From JANXSD01 sp043758125 (GTDB lineage: Bacteria > Bacteroidota > Bacteroidia > AKYH767-A > OLB10), in NCBI GenBank assembly GCA_043758125.1, contig JAYVOC010000214.1:1-6747 (forward strand): 6,747 bases of DNA. The letters are read 5' to 3'. Every line of letters starts with the position of its first letter. Positions within the stretch are counted from its first letter, which is position 1. Shown here piece by piece: positions 1 through 5,910 of this stretch. The notes under the pieces are model-generated. The model made no database searches and had not been told where the DNA came from. It was given only the letters and a program-made list of their open reading frames with translations. The position numbers and the translations under genes were made by a program.

Positions 1-569
1 GTGTCGCCCCACATTTCATTGAACTCTTTAGTGTATGCGTATGCCAAACTTGAATCTTGAAAAATAATTACATTGTTAACATCGGAGTTGAATTGTTCTG
101 CGTCCCAATTGCAGGAACCTGTCCAAACAATAGGGTCAATTGGATTGGTGGAATGTGCATCAATAATCATAAATTTATTATGCATGATGTTGTAATTAAA
201 TGTTGTGGGGCTTGCCAATTTATGAATACCTGTATTGATTAACGACAAACCAGTGTTGGAGGAACTACCGTTGTAAATCCAACGAATGTTTATTCCGTTG
301 AGATAGGCTGCGTTGATTGCCGCTGCAATGTTAGACATACTGCCTGATTGAATGTAATTATAAACAGCAATGTCAATAGAATAATGCGCACGATTAATAT
401 AGGCAATTAAGGTATCATCAGTGGTTTGATTTAAATAAATTGCATTTACTCCCGATGAAACACTTGTTTTTACCGGATTGTTAAAATATGCTTTTATTTT
501 TTGTGCATGTGTAAGATGACTAAATAGAATTAATAAAACAAGGCAACTATAGTATCGGATTGCTCTCAT
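1..569 (-). CDS. Secreted phospholipase D / Nuc-like (HKD) protein, N-terminal part, cut by the left window edge
   Basis: I translated this frame from the ATG at 567-569; it stays open for 189 codons to the window edge, so the C-terminus is missing. Residues 1-22 form a Sec signal peptide: basic Arg2/Arg5, a hydrophobic stretch around VLLILF, and a likely cut after THA before Gln23. The protein should therefore be exported. From about residue 45 it reads as a PLD domain. 'DDTLIAYINRAHYSIDIAVY' is the usual first helix and strand, His130-x-Lys132-x4-Asp137 is the HKD catalytic motif, and WTGSCNW (Gly151, Ser152, Asn154) is the conserved GS-x-N element after it. The following 'KEFNEMW' resembles the end of a Nuc/PLD6-type module. 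Known members cleave phosphodiester bonds in nucleic acids or phospholipids through a phosphohistidine; the substrate here is unknown. A second HKD module or a T9SS tail could lie beyond the edge. No Shine-Dalgarno sequence precedes the start. The family call is firm, the exact activity is not. Confidence 0.87.
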   Translation of the reverse strand, partial: MRAIRYYSCLVLLILFSHLTHAQKIKAYFNNPVKTSVSSGVNAIYLNQTTDDTLIAYINRAHYSIDIAVYNYIQSGSMSNIAAAINAAYLNGINIRWIYNGSSSNTGLSLINTGIHKLASPTTFNYNIMHNKFMIIDAHSTNPIDPIVWTGSCNWDAEQFNSDVNNVIIFQDSSLAYAYTKEFNEMWGD

Positions 570-580
570 GTTTTTTTTTA

Positions 581-588
581 CAAATCTA
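581..588 (-). promoter_or_regulatory. Possible -7 box (TAGATTTG) of the PLD-like gene
   Basis: Read on the minus strand, TAGATTTG fits the Bacteroidota -7 consensus TAnnTTTG and ends 11 nt before the ATG of the PLD-like gene. That would give a very short leader. I find no TTG at the expected 17-23 nt upstream, so this may be a chance match in AT-rich DNA. Confidence 0.25.
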
Positions 589-614
589 TTCTTTTTTTTA
601 TTTATAATACGTAT

Positions 615-630
615 GTAAAATTAATTTTAC
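615..630. repeat. Perfect 16-bp AT-rich palindrome in the IYD-PLD intergenic region
   Basis: GTAAAATTAATTTTAC is its own reverse complement. It sits 45 bp upstream of the PLD-like start and 138 bp past the deiodinase stop. It could be an operator, but there is no U-tract to support a terminator, and AT-rich palindromes arise readily by chance. The rest of 570-768 holds no gene that I can see. Confidence 0.3.
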
Positions 631-768
631 GATTATTAAAACAACTAAACAATTACATTTTTATTTTAACGACTGAATTTATTACAACGTAATCAAATGG
701 TGTATGAATTTTTTGGAATGTAATGCTCATAATTGTTTTGGTGAAAATAGTATCGTTCAGATGGCATT

Positions 769-1449
769 TTAAATCCAAACGCAGATTTCGGAAATACTTT
801 TTCTTTTTAAATCTGGCACCCAACATTCCTCAGCAGGATAACCAACAGGGATTAGTAAAAAAGGCTTTTCATTTACAGGCCGGTTTAAAATTTTGCATAA
901 AAAATTCATGGGACTTGGGGTATGGGTTAATGCAACTAAACCTGCATCATGAATTGCGGTTAGTAAAAATCCACAGGCAATACCACAACTTTCGGTGACA
1001 TAATAATTGTGATGTTTTTTATTATTATTTTTCAATTCATAGCTTCGTTTAAAAACAACAATTAGATAGGGTGCGGTTTCTAAAAATGATTTATGCCAAT
1101 CAGTTCCTATAGGCTGAAGATCGCTAAGCCAGTCCTCTGTCATCCGTGTTTCGTAACTTTCTTTTTCTTCTTGTTCGGCTGCGATGCGAATTTGTTTTTT
1201 CACTTCAGGATTTTTCACAACACAAAACGTCCACGGCTGTTTGTGAGCCCCTGAAGGTGCTGTGGAAGCAGTAAGAATAATGTTTTCAATTATATTTTCT
1301 GGGATAAATTTATCTGAAAAATCGCGAACTGTTCTGCGTGTATTCATCCATTCAAAAAAGTGTTGGCAACGAGCTTCCATTTCATTAATCTCATACGTTT
1401 TTTTTGTGTATGAAATGAAAGGGAAACTATCAATGAATTTTTTTTGCAT
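769..1449 (-). CDS. Iodotyrosine deiodinase-like nitroreductase-family flavoprotein
   Basis: This 226-residue cytoplasmic protein has no signal peptide and reads end to end as the iodotyrosine deiodinase (IYD) branch of the nitroreductase fold. FMN-contact regions are visible: R38-R39-T40-V-R42, the A64-P-S-G-A-H69 loop, Thr177 (near flavin N5 in characterised IYDs), and the PVGYPAEE plus VPDLKRK tail (201-217). The lid residues that bind the amino-acid part of iodotyrosine in human IYD (Glu157, Tyr161, Lys182) have counterparts at Glu95, Tyr99 and Lys120 with identical spacing (4 and 21 residues). These residues separate IYD from ordinary nitroreductases. The family reductively removes iodide, and often bromide or chloride, from halotyrosines, and works as a dimer with shared active sites. 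Bacterial IYDs are known, including one from the Bacteroidota genus Haliscomenobacter. The start at 1447-1449 has no Shine-Dalgarno sequence; Met24 is a less likely alternative. A promoter-like repeat shared with the next gene upstream lies 87 nt before the start. The physiological substrate is unknown. Confidence 0.87.
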   Translation of the reverse strand: MQKKFIDSFPFISYTKKTYEINEMEARCQHFFEWMNTRRTVRDFSDKFIPENIIENIILTASTAPSGAHKQPWTFCVVKNPEVKKQIRIAAEQEEKESYETRMTEDWLSDLQPIGTDWHKSFLETAPYLIVVFKRSYELKNNNKKHHNYYVTESCGIACGFLLTAIHDAGLVALTHTPSPMNFLCKILNRPVNEKPFLLIPVGYPAEECWVPDLKRKSISEICVWI

Positions 1450-1520
1450 GTTGATTTAAGTTCTGTAGTATCGTGTTAACATGACGTACAACATCAGATT
1501 CTCGTTAAGCAGAACAATTA

Positions 1521-1535
1521 GTGAAATAATTTCAC
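1521..1535. promoter_or_regulatory. 15-bp inverted repeat just downstream of the predicted IYD promoter
   Basis: GTGAAATAATTTCAC has perfect 7-bp arms around a single central base. It starts one base beyond the 34-bp repeat. Measured from the predicted -7 box, it falls at or just after the transcription start of the deiodinase gene, a classical repressor-operator position. The decarboxylase copy has a different AT-rich dyad, TTTAATTAAA (3264-3273), at nearly the same offset. No binding protein is identifiable here. Confidence 0.4.
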
Positions 1536-1536
1536 G

Positions 1537-1570
1537 TCCCATATCAAATATAGAAAATATATTTTTGCAT
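1537..1570 (-). repeat. 34-bp direct repeat, copy 1 (upstream of the IYD-like gene)
   Basis: These 34 bases are identical to 3279-3312. The identity extends to 38 bases with one mismatch (1533-1570 against 3275-3312). Inside are the perfect palindrome AAAATATATTTT (1554-1565) and a wider imperfect dyad from CAAATATA to TATTTTTG (1545-1567). The copy lies 87 nt before the start of the deiodinase gene and reads in the same direction relative to that gene as copy 2 does to the decarboxylase. Confidence 0.95.
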
Positions 1571-1578
1571 AATTTCAA
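1545..1578 (-). promoter_or_regulatory. Predicted promoter of the IYD-like gene
   Basis: On the minus strand the box TATATTTG (1545-1552) matches the Bacteroidota -7 consensus TAnnTTTG. A TTG (1576-1578) lies 23 nt upstream of it, within the 17-23 nt range reported for flavobacterial promoters. The predicted transcript would have a leader of roughly 85-90 nt. The presence of an identical core in front of a second gene strengthens the call beyond a single consensus match. Confidence 0.55.
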
Positions 1579-1681
1579 TCAAAGTTAATGAAGCCGAATT
1601 ATTGCTGTAATTTATTTGAAGATTTTGTATAACGGTTAACGCTTTTGTGCATGCATGTTACTTCTCATTCGGTGCTATCAT

Positions 1682-3166
1682 CTAATCTAAATTTTTCGCA
1701 ACTTTTCTTCCTTCTCGAACTATTATTTCAATAACATCAAAAATGTCTTTTTTAGAAGTCCTAAAATTTACGATGCAAGCTCTTAAACAGTATTTCTCAT
1801 TCACAACCGAATTGGATAAAAACACTTCACCTTGTTGCTGTAATTCATTCAATAATTTCTCATTCAGCGTATTTAAATATTTTTCATCAATCCCTCCTTC
1901 CCGAACATAACCTATAGGAATGTAGCGTAAAGTGGTGATGCTTAAATTTTGTGTTACTGCTTCAAGTTCCTCATGATTTTTTGCTTCTTCAAATAAAAGT
2001 TGTGCTAGTTCAATGTCTTCATTAATCATTTTTACATAACCATTCTTTCCTACTTGTTGCAAAGCCATCCAAACTTTTAATGCACGAAACCCTCTTGAAT
2101 TTTGAATTCCATATTCATAATAATTAAGAGTCGGTTCGTTCGTGCTATTATCAAAATTATAATATACTGGATGTGCACTGTAAGTATCAATAAGATGTTG
2201 AGGATTTTTTACTAAAGTGCAACCAGCTTCAAGAGGAGCGTAAAGCCATTTGTGTGGGTCGAGGGCAATGGAGTCTGCTTCCTGAATTCCATCAAATACA
2301 TTTTTGTATTGGGGGATTACTGCTGCAGGTATTCCATAAGCACCATCAATATGAAACCATAAATTATACTCCTTGCAAATTGTAGCTATTTCAAAAAGGT
2401 TATCTACAACTCCTGTGCTAACGTCCCCTGCATTTCCTATTACTAAAAACGGTTTTTTTCCTTGTTGAATATCGTCAATGATTGTTTGCATTAATATGTC
2501 AGTATTCATTGTGTTGTCAGGCAATGTAGGAATCCATCGAATTGCTTTAGTGCCATGACCAAATAAAATTGCAGCTTTCTCAATCCATGTATGAGTTGCT
2601 TTTGAGCAATAGAATACCATTTCTTCCGAGGCGTTTGGTAAGCCTTCTTCTTTTATGTTCTTTGACGCTTTAGCGGTTCTTGCAGCTAAAAATGCAGTAA
2701 AGTTTGCCATGTTGCCTCCACTCACTAAAATACCTCCATAGTTGGGAGAAACACCTATGAATTCTGCTAACCATTTTACTGTTTGTTTTTCAATTGCAGT
2801 AGCCATTGGACTTAAAATATTGGCACCCACATTTGGATTAACAGCAGCAGCTAATAAATCTGCTAATGCACCAATTTGAGTTGGTGAAGAAGTTATATAA
2901 CCAAAAAATTTTGGGTGACCATTGAGCAATGAATGGTTGAGTAATAAATCAGTAGTTTTAGTAACTAATTCAGAAACAGACATTCCATTTTCTGGCATAG
3001 ATGAATTTCCTAAAATAGTTTGTATCTGCGTTGGAGTTTCTCCTTTTGTAACAAGACCTTCATTGATGCTGTCATAAAAATCTGAAAGGCTATCAATTAA
3101 ACGATAGCCAATTTCTCGGAAGTCCTTTTTGTTGATTTCTATTGGTGAGTTACGCTGATTTTCCAT
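1682..3166 (-). CDS. Group II PLP-dependent decarboxylase, aromatic-L-amino-acid decarboxylase type
   Basis: This complete 494-residue cytosolic enzyme has about the usual length for the glutamate/aromatic amino acid decarboxylase superfamily. Lys306 in ALDPHKW is the PLP Schiff-base lysine. Asp274 in HIDGAYG should salt-bridge the pyridine nitrogen, and His192 in THTW should stack on the ring. SGGNMANFTAF (149-159) is the cofactor phosphate loop region. The N-terminal part has the family's substrate-side motif HPKFFGYITS (84-93). Aligning the QNSRGFRALKVW segment (355-366) with human aromatic amino acid decarboxylase puts Tyr349 at the catalytic loop tyrosine (human Tyr332). A Phe there marks aldehyde synthases, so simple decarboxylation to an amine is expected. 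Substrate is unproven: tyrosine, DOPA, tryptophan or phenylalanine are candidates. The start (3164-3166) has no Shine-Dalgarno sequence and the stop is TAG. A promoter-like repeat shared with the deiodinase lies 112 nt upstream; the 232-bp gap between the genes, which contains that second promoter, argues for separate transcripts. Confidence 0.9.
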   Translation of the reverse strand: MENQRNSPIEINKKDFREIGYRLIDSLSDFYDSINEGLVTKGETPTQIQTILGNSSMPENGMSVSELVTKTTDLLLNHSLLNGHPKFFGYITSSPTQIGALADLLAAAVNPNVGANILSPMATAIEKQTVKWLAEFIGVSPNYGGILVSGGNMANFTAFLAARTAKASKNIKEEGLPNASEEMVFYCSKATHTWIEKAAILFGHGTKAIRWIPTLPDNTMNTDILMQTIIDDIQQGKKPFLVIGNAGDVSTGVVDNLFEIATICKEYNLWFHIDGAYGIPAAVIPQYKNVFDGIQEADSIALDPHKWLYAPLEAGCTLVKNPQHLIDTYSAHPVYYNFDNSTNEPTLNYYEYGIQNSRGFRALKVWMALQQVGKNGYVKMINEDIELAQLLFEEAKNHEELEAVTQNLSITTLRYIPIGYVREGGIDEKYLNTLNEKLLNELQQQGEVFLSNSVVNEKYCLRACIVNFRTSKKDIFDVIEIIVREGRKVAKNLD

Positions 3167-3278
3167 TTCTATAAATTATAATTTTTAATTTGTCAAAAGT
3201 TATTTTTTTGTAATTATGTATAAGTTTGATAGGTTGCCCAAACATGATAAGTTACTTCATAGTTTTAATTAAACCACA

Positions 3279-3312
3279 TCCCATATCAAATATAGAAAAT
3301 ATATTTTTGCAT
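3279..3312 (-). repeat. 34-bp direct repeat, copy 2 (upstream of the decarboxylase gene)
   Basis: This is identical over 34 bases to 1537-1570 and has the same orientation relative to the gene it precedes. It fills part of the 200-bp gap between the decarboxylase start and the stop of the exported protein gene. Beyond the 38-bp core the flanks diverge, so the similarity is confined to a promoter-sized block and is not a large duplication. Confidence 0.95.
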
Positions 3313-3318
3313 TAACAA
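3287..3318 (-). promoter_or_regulatory. Predicted promoter of the decarboxylase gene
   Basis: The minus strand reads TATATTTG (3287-3294), matching TAnnTTTG, with a TTG (3316-3318) 21 nt upstream. The predicted leader is about 110 nt. The -7 box and spacer are the conserved part of the 34-bp repeat. The TTG lies in the non-conserved flank yet is present in both copies at acceptable spacing, which supports promoter function. Confidence 0.55.
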
Positions 3319-3366
3319 TTAATTTTCAACCATCAATTATTTTTATTACTCATTTTATATTAAAAG

Positions 3367-4635
3367 TCAATGTTCGATGATCTCAATTTTACCCGTTTGC
3401 TTATTTACTTGCCAAGTTTTAATTTTTTTTAATCCTACTTTACTCTCTAAAATTGCTATTGTTTCAGGATCGCACTCTTTGCTTGTTTCTTGATCCATAG
3501 TAATGAAATATTTATCTTTTAAATATTCCTTATTGATTTCACAAACATCGGTAATTATTGTTTTTGATGAATTAACATTGTATTTAAGAAACATATAAAA
3601 CCAACTTTTAGCATTACTCCAAGTAACAATTCCAAATTTTTTATTCGGATATTTTGGACCTGTTTTCATAAAATATCCAGCTGTTTCTTTAATGGAATAA
3701 TCTTTAAATTCAATTGTATTCCCAAGCAAGTTATAATCAGTACCAACTAATGATGTAATGTCTATACCCCATAATTTTAGTGCATTTTTAAAATCAAAAT
3801 ACTTGATGTACGGAATTAGTTTGTTAATTGAAATGCCATACGTTAAAAATTGCGGACCTGAACATTGATATTTAAATCTCAAATGTATCTCATTTTCCTC
3901 TTTGGTAAAATAGTAATCCGTGCACAAAACATCATTCGAATCATTCGGAAATATATATTTGACAATTTCATTTACAAATTCATCAGTTGAGTCAATTGGT
4001 TTCATTGCAATTGAATTTTCTGCATCACTATATTCTTCAATAAAATAACCATCTTCTTTAAGAAATTTAGTTAATTGTTCGCTTTGTATATTTAAGAAGT
4101 CGCTTATTTTTAATTTTTCACCTGTTCTTAAATCATATAAAACACTATTAAAGAAATGTTGTATTTGTCCGTTATGTGGCATTACATCTCTAGAAATAGT
4201 TATGTTTAAAAGATTATCTGAAAGATAGGTAACCAAAAAATATTCACTTTCATCTTCTTTGTCAACATCAGCGTCAGTTTTTAAAAGTTGCTTATATTCT
4301 TCAACTGATTTCACATCATTATTATCTAAAAGATATTCTATAAATGCAGCACTATCTTTTGAAGTCGCGATAAAATATTTTTTTAAGTCGTTGTTAATTT
4401 TATTAAAGACAAAGAAATTATCCTTTGATTTCAACTGTGGTATATACGATGTTACATTTATAATTTCGGGAATTGAAAAACTAAATTTTACAGTATCAAT
4501 AACAAATAGATAGGAGTGGGGCATATAAATTTTTTCTCTTGAATCTCCAGGTTGAGAATAAATTTCTGTTGTTATAAACAAAAACAATAATATTAAGATA
4601 GTTTTAATTTGAAGAATTCGTTTTAGTATATTCAT
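3367..4635 (-). CDS. Exported protein with DUF3298/RsiV-like region and uncharacterised C-terminal region
   Basis: This 422-residue protein begins with a Sec signal peptide: basic residues Lys5, Arg6 and Lys11, a hydrophobic core at 12-21, and a likely cut after Ser27 before Gln28. It has no lipobox cysteine, so it should be periplasmic or secreted. Residues about 140-280 resemble the DUF3298/RsiV-type fold: 'FFNSVLYDLRTGEKLKISDF' (161-180) matches the family's Y-D-L-x-T-G-x-x-L-x-x-x-D-hydrophobic pattern, and 'YQCSGPQFLTYGISINKLIP' (256-275) fits its closing strands. In characterised relatives this region is the extracytoplasmic part of anti-sigma factors (RsiV) or accompanies peptidoglycan deacetylases, but here there is neither a membrane anchor nor an enzyme domain. 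The last 115 or so residues are not recognised. Four cysteines (238, 258, 365, 388) fall two per half and may form disulfides. There is no T9SS tail. The start has no Shine-Dalgarno sequence. The gene is complete and convergent with nothing. Function is unknown. Confidence 0.8.
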   Translation of the reverse strand: MNILKRILQIKTILILLFLFITTEIYSQPGDSREKIYMPHSYLFVIDTVKFSFSIPEIINVTSYIPQLKSKDNFFVFNKINNDLKKYFIATSKDSAAFIEYLLDNNDVKSVEEYKQLLKTDADVDKEDESEYFLVTYLSDNLLNITISRDVMPHNGQIQHFFNSVLYDLRTGEKLKISDFLNIQSEQLTKFLKEDGYFIEEYSDAENSIAMKPIDSTDEFVNEIVKYIFPNDSNDVLCTDYYFTKEENEIHLRFKYQCSGPQFLTYGISINKLIPYIKYFDFKNALKLWGIDITSLVGTDYNLLGNTIEFKDYSIKETAGYFMKTGPKYPNKKFGIVTWSNAKSWFYMFLKYNVNSSKTIITDVCEINKEYLKDKYFITMDQETSKECDPETIAILESKVGLKKIKTWQVNKQTGKIEIIEH

Positions 4636-4914
4636 GTATTACTTTATGTTATTTTCTAAACTTGAGTTTCTTACTGATAAAAATAAACAATTATTTTTAT
4701 CAATCCTTAAAGCCTTTATTTGTTTACCCGAATCCTTCATAAAATATTTATCAATACAATCGATAATTTTTTAGATTTCGTGCAAATGACATAGTAAAAT
4801 AAAAATCGGATTCCTTCGAAAAAAAAACGGGGTAAGCTGTGCAACATGGGCTTCATTATTGATAATTTGTATCTAACGGAGCTTAACTGTTAATGGTAAA
4901 TTTTATTTATCGGT
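4636..4914. other. Gene-poor stretch upstream of the DUF3298-like gene
   Basis: I see no convincing gene in these 279 bases. A 33-codon minus-strand frame (4639-4740, ATG to TAA) ends 3 nt before the start of the DUF3298-like gene and is in frame with it. It contains the hairpin at 4675-4702 and has no ribosome binding site, so I treat it as leader DNA. No TAnnTTTG box was found close to the downstream start. The segment 4835-4890 is richer in GC than its surroundings but codes for nothing I recognise. Confidence 0.5.
4675..4702. promoter_or_regulatory. Perfect 12-bp inverted repeat with a 4-nt loop
   Basis: TGATAAAAATAA and its exact complement TTATTTTTATCA flank ACAA. The element lies 39 bp upstream of the start of the DUF3298-like gene and would form a hairpin in its leader mRNA or serve as a dimeric operator. 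It is not followed by a separate T-run on either strand, so I do not call it a terminator. Confidence 0.45.
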
Positions 4915-5540
4915 CTAAAAATCTTTAGTTGTGTAAAATACTGTATCAATAAAGTATAAAATATTATTCCGTGTTAACACGTTCTCATCATGTAAATCTT
5001 CTAGAATAATACCTAAGTCCCGATTTAAATAATCATTATTTCTTGTATTAATAAAACTGCACTAAGAAATATCTTAACGTCATTCAACCTTTTGCTCTTA
5101 GTCATTTCGACATTAGAATGCTATACAACTGCAAAGAGAATATTATTTTCGTTTGTAAAACCAATTAGCACGTAAGCAGTATCTGTAAAGAAAAAGTTGT
5201 GAAAGAGCAGATTATAAAAATATTCTTTCCATGAGTTGTAATAAATAGCATCGTTTAATTTAAGAACATGATCAGAATCTTTTAAAAACACTCTTTGTTT
5301 GGCGCTTTCACTTACGTATTGAGTGAAATCGATATCATCTATCCAAAGACGCTTTTGAGAAATAAAGTATTCTAATCTCTTTGTTTCTTGTTCTCGGATC
5401 TGCTTTGAGCCTTCAATTTTTGAATTTGCTTTCGTGCCTTCGCTAAGGTAACTGGCGACTGCTTGAATAGTTGCTCCAAACCTAACTTGACTCTTTCCTG
5501 AAAGGATATCGCGTAATTCATTCATAAGATGATTTGACAT
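4915..5540 (-). pseudogene. Decayed polyvalent-type protein kinase gene (Kinase-PolyVal-like)
   Basis: The intact 5' part runs from the ATG at 5538-5540 for 139 codons to a TAG at 5121-5123. A TTG at 5595-5597 would lengthen it, but the extra residues look non-coding. 'SESAKQRVFLKDSDHVLKLN' (77-96) resembles the ATP-binding segment of the polyvalent kinase family, with Lys94 the candidate ATP-contact lysine, followed by SWKEYFYNLLFHN and a T-D-T-A-Y-x-L-I-G-F segment. Past the TAG the same frame still reads family-like residues (LNDVKIFLSA, ending at 5058). A frame change equivalent to losing 1 or 4 nt follows, and the second frame from 5055 reads FINTRNNDYLNRDLG, the catalytic loop ILEDLHDENVL, and the metal-binding FIDTVF, ending at TAG 4915-4917. 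A catalytic loop in the wrong frame behind a stop codon means the gene is broken or needs recoding. Such kinases are known from phage and conjugative-element proteins. The family name is from memory of its motifs; the break itself is read directly. Confidence 0.75.
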
Positions 5541-5910
5541 CAAGACAAAGATATATAAAGTTCTAAATCTTTGAAAGTTGTTAAAACTCTTTGCCAACGT
5601 TTTATACTCACCCCTAAATTATACAACTCCTTCTTACAAACATTTAAACTCTCCAATAAACGCTTTTGTTAACCCTAACGAAACCTATTCTCGTATTAGT
5701 TAATAATCATTTTCAAACAATAACAAACGATAATTTACAATCATAAGTTTAAGACTGATGATTAGGATTTTTGCGAAAAATTATTTGAAAAGTTTTTGTA
5801 ACGACCGGAGTTAGTGTCTTCCATAATTAATTTCGATAACCTAAAAGTACGAGTAAGGTTTTAACTCTGTGTTATCAAATGAACTTATCTTGTTATGAAA
5901 TGGTTTCCTT
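5541..5910. other. Non-coding stretch between the kinase remnant and the T9SS gene
   Basis: No gene was found on either strand in these 370 bases. The minus strand carries TATCTTTG (5546-5553), a match to TAnnTTTG ending 5 nt before the kinase ATG, but no TTG lies at the proper distance, so it is a weak promoter candidate. A short TAAC/GTTA dyad around CCGG (5799-5813) is the only other structure noted. No clear terminator follows the stop of the Asp-box gene. Confidence 0.4.

Noticed and set aside
57..242. Forward-strand open frame of 61 codons
   Set aside because: It lies antisense to the PLD-like gene, over its HKD motif, and its translation shows no recognisable features.
723..998. Forward-strand open frame of 91 codons
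   Set aside because: It overlaps the C-terminal end of the deiodinase-like gene on the opposite strand. The residue pattern is not protein-like and the minus-strand gene explains the codon structure.
1262..1459. Forward-strand open frame of 65 codons
   Set aside because: It is entirely antisense to the N-terminal half of the deiodinase-like gene.
4259..4513. Forward-strand open frame of 84 codons
   Set aside because: It is antisense to the DUF3298-like gene, is low in complexity, and has no start signal.
4970..4981. Perfect palindrome CGTGTTAACACG, with a one-mismatch relative at 1472-1483
   Set aside because: The first copy falls inside the decayed kinase coding sequence (the Val-Leu-Thr-Arg after the catalytic loop), so it is explained as coding. 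The second match is likely chance.
1638..5669. Shared 11-mer AACGCTTTTGT at 1638-1648 and 5659-5669
   Set aside because: It is short, AT-rich, and the flanks differ. A match of this length is not surprising between two intergenic regions.
5799..5813. TAAC/GTTA dyad around CCGG, considered as a recombination (attC-like) site
   Set aside because: The arms are only 4 bp, there is no second site pair, no integrase, and no cassette structure.
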